From contig JAFBJZ010000669.1 of assembly GCA_016785225.1 (NCBI GenBank), forward strand, positions 1-64,000: 64,000 bases of DNA, in the 5' to 3' direction. This DNA comes from Psettodes erumei (Eukaryota; Chordata; Actinopteri; Pleuronectiformes; Psettodidae). This document shows, one piece after another, positions 12,351 to 24,175 of this stretch. The stretch's first letter is position 1. Each line of letters begins with the position of its first letter. The notes beneath the pieces are model-generated. The model saw nothing but the letters and a program-made list of their open reading frames with translations. It did no database searches and was not told the DNA's origin. Made by a program: the position numbers and the translations under genes.

Positions 12351-12755
12351 AAACGACTATTTTATTTCTAAAAAAAAAAAAAAAAAAAAGACATATCAGG
12401 CACGTGTTCACAGACAGACATCCCATCTGACCAATGACCGAGCCAAGTGAAGTTCCAGGCGGCGCCACGATCTCCGGCGGAGGCTGGGTGTCGCCTGACC
12501 GGATGATGACAGAAGTTTTTAGTCTAATGTGGTTACTTTTATCGCGCAATCATGCAGTTTTAAAATCCCAGCGGGGCTCTGATCGCTGTCAGGACTCTTC
12601 ACTCTTAACCTCCCCCGAGTGTCCGTGACATAAACTCACAGAGACGGTGACACACTGCGGTGCCATCTGGGAACTTTTGGTTTGCGACCCTTTGGGCTCA
12701 TATTTGACCGGGGGGAGAGCAGGATAGTGACCGCCGGTCGGACCGAAACGCCGCA

Positions 12756-15708
12756 ATGGGGAACCGGGGGATGGAAGATCTCATTCCCCTCATCAACAAG
12801 CTCCAGGACGCCTTCAGCTACATCGGCCAGAGCTGCAACTTGGACCTGCCGCAGATAGCGGTCGTCGGCGGCCAAAGCGCAGGGAAGAGCTCCGTGCTGG
12901 AGAATTTCGTCGGGAGGTTGTACCGTTTGTGTTTATTCTTGGAGTAATCTGATAAAAGCCGATGTGATTTTCTCTGAGTTTGACACTGTTCTAAAATCTT
13001 TTGACATAAACTAGGCTTTTGCGTAAAAGTCGCCAACTAAGCACTTGGTTACGTGCTCTGTGTATCGGTGCCTCCCAGTTCCTAATGTTTTTTTCCAACG
13101 GATTTTTTTTTCTCCTTCTGGTGCCCCGCTATTCACGATCGATATTTACGCGTTTTACGCAAGAAAACAGCTGTTGATTCTGAGACAGAAACTGGTGGTG
13201 GTGGTGAACTTGGATTAAACGAGTCTTTAAGGCGCCGTATCCCAAATCGACACATTCGCAATTCCCTCATCAGATCTCCGCGTGCTTTGTATCAGGCCCA
13301 GTCTGTCAAACATTTACAGCGGCTGCACTTCCTTGAGATCGCTCGCGTCTTTATGGGCCTCGTATTGCAAAGTTCAGGTCAATGTCCCACTGTCGGCGCG
13401 TCGTTAGATACCGGAGAGCGACAACTTCTCCGGCAGCTTGTCGAATGAGTTCGGAGGAATTTCAATGAGCGGTCTTTGGCCCGTCTCGGTGACTAAACAC
13501 AAGCAGAGCGACGTCAGTGCCGCACGCCGCCCCGCTCGGCTCGTCCCCGGGGCAGTTCTGCAGTCAAAGCACACATCCCGCTAAGTTTGGGAAGGGGAAG
13601 AATGCATGGCCGTGCTGTCGCCTAATCTGCTGGAGATGGCTTTCGCAGCATCGTGCTGTTTTATCTCTACGCGAAGGAAACGAGACCCCCACACTCTCTA
13701 CATGTCAGAATGATTTCATTTGTTGTCCGAGCGATTGGGAATGTGATTAGGGAGGCCACGTCTCCCCCCCCCCCCCCCTCCCCTGTCGCCTTTTGTCTCC
13801 AAGTCCCAAGCAGTGGCCGGAGGAGACAGTGGGGGCATTGATGTGTTTGTGGCCGGGGTCATCAGTGATGTCACCAGCTGCACTGTCATGTGTGTATGAC
13901 ACACTGGGTACCAGATCCCCACAGAGAAGGTTTTTATGTTTGCTAATTAGCCCGCTGACACGCAGAGGTGTAAACACTGGCCGTCATTTAGTGGTGGCGA
14001 GTCAAGGCTGCAACAAACAGCTATGACCGTTACTGATTTTTCTCCTCAAGAGTTTAGACCAGACCCTCTAAACGAGCATTTATCATTAACTACTTAGAAT
14101 ATACGAGGGAGAATATTTTTGGCATCTTTTTTATAATCATTGAAACAACCCGAGAAGTTTAAATGTAAAATCAGTCTTTGGTTTGACATAATAAGCTGTT
14201 AGAGTTACAAGTCGACACAAGGTTTATTTCTAAGGCATCGCAAATCAAGGAGGTGGGGATAGTCTGTGACTGAGGGTCATTGTCATTATTGATTTCTCTT
14301 TTCCATTCTTTTGTCTATGTTTTAAAAAAAAAGTCAGACCAACAGACCAAATCCTCATATATGAAGAGCTGTACCCAGCAGAGGTTTGGCAGGGATGTTC
14401 ACAGAATGAATACTTCCGTGACTCAATTGATTAACTGTCTTGTTGGTGATCATTGTGTTGGTGATGTGGTTTCATAAGTGACAGGAAGAGATGGGGACAG
14501 AGGATGGGAATCGCAGTTGTGTAACTTCCTGACTGCTCTGTCAGCAGTGGACAACAGGCGCAGGGTGTGCGTACGCGTCTTCCACAAAAAAAATGCACGG
14601 GTTTCCCTTGACGCTAAAACTCGCCCCCATCTTTGCCGAGACAGAAGGACAGACGGACTCAGACATATTGTGGCTGGGAGAGATGTGCATTCAGTGACCT
14701 GGAAATGATCACAGTTCCATCGAACAGCAGTTTCCATTCTCATGAACGTGCCTGTAATGAGGCGGGGAAACAGAGGGACACGTTTCTCTCTCTCTCTCTG
14801 CACTATTTATAATGGATAGGGTTGTAAGTCAATCTTTGTCTTGCATTAATAATGCACCCACTCACAATGAGGCATGCATATGTTATCAAAGTTAGCAGAG
14901 AGCAAACTTGGAGTTTGAACACTTATTGTGGTAGAAGCGGATACATGTTGGATAGAATTTGAAAATGAAGTGTTAATAGGCTTCTTTTTGTTTTTTATTC
15001 CATTCAATCATACTTATTTGTTAGAAGTATTGTGTTGCAGAATAATTAACCAAGGGTCAATGCTGTGACTGTACTTTAAAATTTGATTTGACACAGTGTT
15101 GTGTCCAAATATCCTCATGTCAATATCCTTTTCCCTAAGTCGTGCAGGCCTGCGTGTGGAACTTAACATCTGTCTCTCCCTCAGGGACTTTCTGCCCAGA
15201 GGCTCTGGCATCGTCACTCGTCGTCCTCTCATCCTCCAGCTGGTCAACAGCAAAGCAGGCAAGTTGCATGAAAAAGTCAAACAGCTGGGAAAGAATTTGT
15301 TCTTTCAAATCAACAGTCACATCTTGTCAAAAACTAATAAAAACAATGAAGCAAAATAAAGAATCTATTCACGCCATGTGCGAAATGGAACAAAAGTCTC
15401 ACAAAATGGTTGGCAAAAGCCTCTGTTGGACCCAAACAGCAGGTAAAGGTGCAAACACTGACCAGCAGTCAGTTTTGACAAGAGTTCTTTAATTGGACAC
15501 TGTGGGGAACGAAGGAGCGAGTGATCCAGGAAGAGAGGAACAACAAGCAACCATAAACTAGAAAACGTCTGTGGAAGAGAAGCAGGACAACCCAGCACTG
15601 AGAGAGAGACGAGCTGCGCTCTTTATACTGTGCTTGATGAGTGATGAGATGCAGGTGTGCCAGGTAGCCGGCTTTATGCCACGCCCCCTGCAGAGACTGA
15701 GCCACACC

Positions 15709-15745
<37 letters not shown>

Positions 15746-18700
15746 GAGAGGAGACATAGGGTAGACACAGGGTAGGTCACAGCACAGCAGGGACAAAAAT
15801 TGGACTAAAAAGTCGCTTTTGGTCATAATGTAGGACATCGGCACAGTCGCATGTACACACATGAGCATCTGTAATTTTAGTTTAGTTTCTGTAATTATTT
15901 CCTGTGAATCCATCACCCTGCTAAATCTCTCGTTTTCACCATGTAGAGTATGCAGAGTTCCTGCACTGTAAGGGCCGCAAGTTCACCGACTTCGACGAGG
16001 TGCGCCTGGAGATTGAAGCAGAGACCGACCGTCTCACTGGATCCAACAAGGGCATCTCGCCCATCCCCATCAACCTGCGTGTCTACTCCCCCAATGGTAA
16101 CGCACACACCCACCGCGTTGTAGTTGCAAGCTTTCAGCCTCTGAGTCCTTCCTTCCTGCTCATCGACACATCAACCTCCCTCAGTGCTGAATCTGACCCT
16201 GATCGACCTGCCGGGGATGACCAAAGTGGCCGTGGGAGACCAGCCTCCGGACATCGAGCACCAGATCCGAGACATGCTGATGCAGTTCATCACCAAGGAG
16301 AGCTGTCTGATCCTGGCCGTCACCCCGGCCAACACCGACCTGGCCAATTCTGACGCCCTCAAAATCGCCAAGGAGGTGGACCCTCAGGGTAAGAGGAAGA
16401 GCGTTTGTTTCCACGTGTGAGAGACACTGAAGAATTTGTGTCTTTTGCTGCCTTTTTAATTAGTATTTCTTTAAACGTAACTTTTTTTCGGTTTTGGTGT
16501 AATTTGACACAAAGCTAATTACGCTGTGCTTTCTCTTGCAGCCAATAGCGCTGTTCTTTCTATTAATCCTTGCCCCCGTGCAGGCCCTGGCTAATTGGAA
16601 TAATTAAAAGTTTTATTACATTACATTAGAGACTTTAGAGTTAGAGTCTACATTAAAGACTTCTCTCTGCCTTTTGACCTCTTTCATTTAGTCCGGAGGT
16701 TCATATCATCCATTTCGAGATACAGTTACTGTAACTTCTGGTTCTGATAGACAGTTTAGCAGTTGTAGAAAAACACTTTGTAAAAAGGAAGTTGACTACT
16801 TCTACCTTTAGGAATAAGTTTATATTCATATTATGGTCTGCCTAAGTAACTTATGCAAATTGTTTGCTCTTTTATTTTTATTTATTTTGTTGCTGGCATA
16901 TAAGGGCACTTAGCTATGCTAATGGCCAATGGCCCCTCTCAGGGTGATATAATAATAACTCTGGCATCAGATCAAAATTTTAATACATGATCATCACTAT
17001 GTCTTTTATGACCAAATATTTGCAAAAGTATTCCCATCACTCATAACTCTAGTTTATGTTATGTGCAGTTTAGCAAAAGGTAGCATGCTAACACAGTAAA
17101 ATGAAATGCTGAGCTAGATAGAACAGAATAGAATAGAAGTACTTTATTAATCCTGTATTTTGGTAAATAATTTGCATTAAGATGGTGAATATGATGTTGA
17201 AAAACATTATACCTGCTTAACTTCAGCATGTTCGCACCGATCTTTTAAGCAGCCTGATCCGTGAGATGGTACGAGGTTCTGAAACTACAAAAATGCGGCA
17301 AGCACAATGTGGGTTATTGAAATTTAACTGGCGTCATTAAATTTGCTGCGTGAATCACCGTGTGAATGGGAGAGCATCGGCTCTAGCAAATGACACCCTG
17401 TTCTTCAGGTCTGCGCACCATTGGTGTGATCACCAAGCTGGACCTGATGGACGAGGGGACGGATGCACGGGACATCCTGGAAAACAAACTGCTGCCGCTT
17501 CGCAGAGGTGAGGCCACACGTGCATTTTAAATGCCGTATTTAAACTCACCAATCACTTTTACAAAATGCTCAAATATTCACAGAGACTATGCCGTGTGCT
17601 GTATTTATTGTAATTACGATTAAATAGCTGCAACGATTACAAATAGATTTTCATTTAATTAATTAGACTGTGTTTGCATCCGCATCAGATAAACAACCCT
17701 TATACATCTGTATTTTTCTTAAGGTTACATTGGTGTGGTGAACCGCAGTCAGAAGGACATCGATGGGAAGAAAGACATCCGCGCTGCTTTGGCTGCTGAG
17801 AGGAAGTTCTTCCTGTCCCATCCTGCATACAGACACATCGCAGAGCGCATGGGCACACCGCACCTGCAAAAGACCCTCAATCAGGTGAGACACGCCCATT
17901 TCGATGCACTTTACATCAGAGAGTGCACATAAAGGCTCGATTTGTCACTTATTTCTCGGGATATAAATGTTATCTCGTCTCAGACGTGGAGATTTCCTGC
18001 ACTGAACTTTTCTCTTGTTTTTTTTTTTCCTCCAGCAACTGACCAACCACATCCGCGACACGTTGCCAGGGTTACGCAGCAAGCTGCAAAGCCAGCTGCT
18101 GTCGCTGGAGAAAGAGGTGGAGGAGTACAAGAACTTCCGCCCCGACGACCCCGCGCGCAAGACCAAGGCCTTACTCCAGTCGGTGCACACACAGATTCAG
18201 GCTCACAGATACACTTGTTTGGAGAAGCTGAGACATTCTCCTTACACTGTGTACAATCTGCAGGATGGTGCAGCAGTTTGGCGTTGACTTTGAGAAGTGC
18301 ATCGAGGGGTCCGGAGATCAGGTGGACACCTCCAACTTGTCAGGTGGAGCCAAGATCAACCGCATCTTTCACGAGCGCTTCCCCTTCGAGCTGGTGAAGG
18401 TGACCATCGCCGTGTTTTCTACTTTCGCTGTGATGTACAGATTTCATTAATTACATCTAAGTCACACATTTTTTTTTAATATAAGGCATGTCATTTGACA
18501 AGGATTATTTTCCTAACACAAAACACAGATATGTGGAAGGCTTGTTTTTCTCAAGCTCAATAGCAAGACAGAGCGCACAAATCCACAGACCTTCTTGCCT
18601 GGGTCTGCATTTGCTGAGGCAGCACTAACAGGCAGCGTTATTTCCCACGGAGCAAATAACATCTGTGTCTTCTCTGACCTGCGCCTTAGATGGAGTTTGA

Positions 18701-21352
18701 TGAGAAGGAGCTGAGGAAGGAGATCAGCTACGCCATCAAGAACATCCACGGAGTCAGGCAAGTTAGGACAGCCTGCAAACAAAGCATGGCATCTGTCTGC
18801 CGACCTGTCTTGTCAACTTTATCGTTTGTGCCCATTCGAGACCTTCATTTCTCAAGTGTCAGCGTCTGTCTCGTTTTACATGTCTCAATTTGTCTCAATT
18901 TGTCTGTCTGTCTTTGCTTTTCGTACCGTGACCAGTTTTTATCTGTTCCTCCTGCCCGCTCGTTGGCCTCCACTCCACTTCCTCTGGTGTTTTTTCCCAC
19001 TGCTCCTCAGCGGGTCTCCCTAAAGTGTGCTCTTGTCTTCCCTGTCTCACGCTGTCCTGCTCCATGTCTCCACGTTTTGTCTTGTGTGTATGTCCTTCAG
19101 GACAGGCCTGTTCACCCCAGACCTGGCGTTTGAGGCCATAGTGAAAAAGCAGATCATTAAGCTGAAAGAGCCCTGTCTGAAATGCATCGACCTGGTCATC
19201 CAGGAGCTCATCAACACAGTCAGACAGTGCACCAATAAGGTATCACTGCACGGTCTCCTGCCTGGCTGCCACACCGCTACACGCAACACCACCGCGACTG
19301 GCCGACCTCAGCGCTGCCGGGGGCCGTTTTGGTTCCACCCGGTTACAGTAGAGCCACAGTTATGGATTGAAAAATAAGCCAACAGAGGGCTTCATTATTA
19401 GAGCCCTGCTTTGAGGTTTGCCTTTATGGCTATCAGTAGATGTAGCTGGATGTCCCCGGCAGCTGTCCTTGGGTGGTGTCTCTCGGAGGCTGTGTGGTCA
19501 GAGGCAGATAGGCTGTTACGCATTGTTGTGCTGGTTCATTGAAAAACAAGCTGCAGGCTCGGCTTGGAGCTGCAGCTCGAACAAGAGCCGCGCTCGCGGC
19601 GCAGCGAGGCTGTACTCAGGCACCCAGGTGTTGCTGTCGACGCAAATGTCAGCAGGCTTAATGTTTCAAGTTAATGCCAATTAGCACTGAACACAAAGCA
19701 CAGCTGAGATTAATAGGAATTGGACAACAAAGCCATGAGGATTCATCTTGAATGCTGGAGCAACATTTCAAGGCAATCCATCCAACTCTTTTTGAGATAT
19801 TTTATTCTGGACTAAAGCGGCAGCCCGACCATTCACAGTCTCACTGCCAGCATGGCTGAAAAGCTGCGGGCCGACTTTTAACCCGCGCACGTGTCGGAAG
19901 CACAAACCGCACCAACATGTCCGAGAACCTGCAGCTTGTTTCTTTTCTGAACGTGAAGGAGAACTAACCGAATGCCTTTTTTTTTTTTTTTCCTTTTTTT
20001 CATATACCTCATCTTCATCCTTCTCCTCCCTCTTGTTTTTTTCCACTCATCCCACTTGGGCTTTGTTTTTTGTTTTTTCCTACCACCAATCCTTTTTTTT
20101 CCTCACACACTCCCTTTCCTCCCAATTCACCGCCTCCTCCTCCTCCTGACACGCAAAACCCAACTCCCGCGATGTCGCACCGCAGGACAGGCCTGTTCAC
20201 CCCTGACTTGGCGTTTGAGGCTATAGTGAAAAAGCAGGTCATTAAGCTGAAAGACCCCTGCTTGAAATGCGTCGACCTCGTCGTCTCCGAGCTTGTCGCC
20301 CTGATCAGGAAGTGCACTGAAAAGGTAAACAGGAACAGTGGAGAGACAGATTTGTTTTGTTTTTAAAAAAAAAGTGATGAGTAGAGACAGAGGCAGACAG
20401 AAAACAAATGCAAACAAAGGAGGGATACAGAGCAGTCAAAGAAAGAAAAAGAGCAACAGAGAAATGAATAACATTTTATACCCAGTGTAAATGATAAATG
20501 ATAGGAAATGAACTAACTTGTCTTTGTCTGGTGTTGCTCCCCTCCACTGCTTTAAGGCTTCCCTCAGCACCCACCACACCCTGTTCTCTTTCAATGACAA
20601 ATCGAGGAGACCTTCCCCATTCTGATCCTGGACCCCCACCCGCCCATCCCCCCCCATCAGCATCAGAGAGCCATGATTTAACAACCCCTCACCCCTGCCT
20701 CACTTATCAAATCAGATCCCCACTCTCACACCAAGAAATTTGGCTGATCCGAATGACACAGCTGTGGCTGTTTCCCACCCCATCTTTGTCGATGCAGATT
20801 CTAATGTATTTTCCCTGTGATTCGCTGTTCCCTGCACAACTGATACCAATAAATACTCCCCCAGGTTACCCTTCACATTTTTCACCTCTTTCCAGACTTT
20901 AACCTGATTTCTTTTTTCTCCTAACTCCTCCCTGATTTGCTGAGACTCACTAACAGCTTGAGATGTTAATATTCTAATACTGATGTCAGTTCACTGTTTC
21001 CTTGCACTATGACAACACCTGAAGCTGACCAGAAAATCTCAAGCTGATAGGGGCTTCATCAGCGCATGCCTCCTCAGTCTTCATGCCGCAAACGTCTTGC
21101 CTAATATTTTATGTAAATACTGTATATTTACTCTTGGAGGCTGGGCGTAACTGCATTTGTGGATACACGGCGTGTTTACAGTGTTGTGCGAGCCTGAATA
21201 CAGGAGGTGTGTCACAGTGCCTGCAGCAGTGTTTTTTTTGTGTGTGTGCGTGCGTGCATGTCTACAGCTGGGCTCGTACCCCCGACTGAGAGAAGAGACG
21301 GAGCGCATCGTCACCACCTACGTCAGGGAGAGAGACAACAAGACCAAAGACC

Positions 21353-21419
<67 letters not shown>

Positions 21420-24136
21420 ACAGACCAAGAGATGCAGCCGTCCCGTACATTTGCACAGTTTGAGGTTTTTGTCGCGCGTAAAACACGTGTGACGTTTTGC
21501 CCGTCAGGTGCTGCTGCTGATTGACATCGAGCTCTCCTACATCAACACGAACCACGAGGACTTCATCGGATTCGCCAAGTAAGGCACAGCTACAGATACC
21601 GAGTGACGAGTTTCATTGGGCTCAGCGGGGATGGAGTTGTGCTCTTCAACACGTCAGTCAATGCCTAAGGAAGCAGAACACAGATCTAAACAATCTGATT
21701 TCTATCAGACATTGATAAGTAGAATCACCTTCGCTATGCCCTGACTGATACTGGATGGACGCTGGATAAATTTCAGCATAACTTATATTAAAAATAGATT
21801 TGTCAGTGCTCTCTGATGGCCAAGCTATGTAATTACAGTGCTGCTTTTGCATGTCTGCACTGCGGAAACTTGTTAGTTATCGGTGGAAACTTACTCTCCA
21901 TCAGTAAGTTTACAGTATATCGTCGCTGTTCTAGTATCGGGCTCTTTCCAGCACTTTATGTATTGCGAAACGGCGAAGCCAGAATTCCTGAGAAAGCGAG
22001 AATTTGCAGAGGCACGTCGGAGCTGCACCGTGCCACTCGGTGACAGTTCTATTTTTGTGGACTCGTGAGCTTTCCCACCAGCTCACGGGCTCGCTGTACT
22101 TGTACGTCTCGCACAATTATTAACTGTTCCTCTGAATCTGGGACTCACGGGGCAGAAAAACATGAAGGCCACTCACAGTTTTAATGTTTTGGGTGTATGG
22201 GAGGTATTTGTTGACTTAATGAAGCTGTGGGAGGTTAAATCAGGTTATCAGTGGTTAAGAACAAACTCTTTCAAAGTGCAGATAAACATCTCAGAATCAG
22301 AATCGCCTTTTTTTTTTTACCTGTCAGGATGATGATTATCTGTCAGTCTTTGTGGTCCTGGCTTTTACATCGTTCATTGGTGATGAATGTTTGTTCTGTA
22401 TCTTGGAGTTTACCTCCCTAAATCTCTCTCCTACAGCGCCCAGCAAAGGACTGCTGCTAACGCTACCAAGAAGAGAGTCATGCCCAATCAGGTAATTCAG
22501 CCGGCGCTCTGTACACCCCATATAAACCGCTCACACCACTGTAGCATCACAGCAGCTGCGCTGTCTCGCTGTTTTTTTTTGTTGTTGTTGTTGTCCTTGT
22601 TCTCGCCGTCGTTGCCTCAGCCCGTGTCTGCTGTCACTGCTGCCCTTTGTTGCTTCACATTTACATACTCTTGTCTGTGCCCCCCTTGTCTTCTCTCTGC
22701 ATTTCCCTTTCCTGTTTCTCCTCTCCTGTTCCTCCTTTTTACGGCCCAGGGAGAGATTCTCGTAAGTACCGTGTATCCCACGAACCTCCACTTGTCACTT
22801 CCTCTTTGGGTGGGTGGGGGACAACGGACATTCAGATCCTGTGGAGGAGAAGGCATTTGTACTACCATGAAGTACAGGGAAGTGAAAGTAATGGATGTAT
22901 TGCGAGATTTTTTCCAAGCGGTGCCTGTTCTTTCCGGTGACAGTTTTTCACCCTACGTCATACAGTCGCCCCCCCCTTATCTTGTTTTGATTCTGTGCTC
23001 AGCCACCCACTGCCGATGTCCATTAGTGTCTCTGTCCCCGTCTCCTTGAGTCCGCCCTGGGTTGATTTCACACAGTCTCTCTTGTAGGCTGTGAGAAAGT
23101 ATAAAGATTCACAACAGAGTCACCTCTCCGGGGTGTGTGCGTCGGTAATTCCAGGAGATTCAGCCTCCAGCATTAGATTTACAACTCAGCGTCTGTGGAG
23201 GCAATCCAGTATGTTGTTTCCTGGACTGACCCCATATCTGGCCATACGCTACTTGACGCCTGCTCCTAAACTTCCCTGGTTATAAAGGTTCCCTGTGGGG
23301 GAAACGCAGCCGTACATCTTGTCACCAGGACAAACAGACTGCAAGACTGACTCTCCAATAAATCTACGGTTACAGCACCCGGACCAGAGCGCTGCATATG
23401 TTTTCTTATTATCCCCGTGTGTCTCTTCCCTTTGTCTGTCAGTCTGGCAAAGACAGGGATGAAGAGAAGGTGATTTTTCATTGGAACCTTTCATCGTTTG
23501 TTTTTTACTCTCTGTATGTTGTGTATAGTCACTCTGACTGCGCTCTGCCCTTTTTTTTTGCACTTGCATGACTGTTGTGCTGTGAGATTCCTTTCTACGC
23601 GTACAGTGTGTAAGGTTTTATGCTGTCTTCAGTGTTCTGTTTGCTCGCTGCACATCCACAGTACTCGTTCATGTGGGGTGTGCGGTTTAGTCAACTGTTG
23701 GACTCTCGTGTGCAGGTGATCCGCCGAGGCTGGCTCACCATCAACATCAGTATCATGAAGGGAGGATCCAAGGACTACTGGTTTGTCCTGACTGCTGAGT
23801 CTCTGTCCTGGTACAAAGACGAGGAGGTAAATGCATGAAAAATGTATAAGTTACACTCCTTTTTCTCTGTAGTCGTGATTTTCTAAGACATTCAGGTCAT
23901 TCAGCATGATCACTTTGACTTGTTTTATGTTTATCTACCTACATCGCTGTGTTTTTTATCAGGAGAAAGAGAAGAAGTACATGTTGCCTCTGGACAACCT
24001 GAAGCTGAGAGATTTGGAGAAAGGCTTCATGTCCAGCAAACACGTCTTCGCCATCTTCAACACGGAGCAGAGGTGTGGATGCCACCGTCTCCCAGAACAA
24101 TGGGGCTTTCATCTCTTTTCCTCTGTGGTTAATGGC

Positions 24137-24175
<39 letters not shown>

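Larger units (their letters stand above)
9912..12755. other. Intergenic between receptor gene C and dnm2
   Basis: No host gene seen. It holds receptor gene C 3' sequence, a LINE tail relic (about 11150-11280), a CTT-rich tract (11891-11910), a fish dispersed repeat with hairpin (12100-12350), an (AAT)n run, a poly-A run (12370-12389), and from about 12420 GC-richer sequence that should include the dnm2 promoter and 5' UTR. Confidence 0.6.

Noticed and set aside
12241..12549. ORFs rich in Asn/Ile and Lys
   Set aside because: Translations of the (AAT)n and poly-A runs.
22387..23049. 220-codon plus-strand ORF inside dnm2
   Set aside because: It runs through the 55-nt exon, an intron and the microexon in the wrong frame; Ser/Pro/Leu-rich composition reflects pyrimidine-rich intron sequence.
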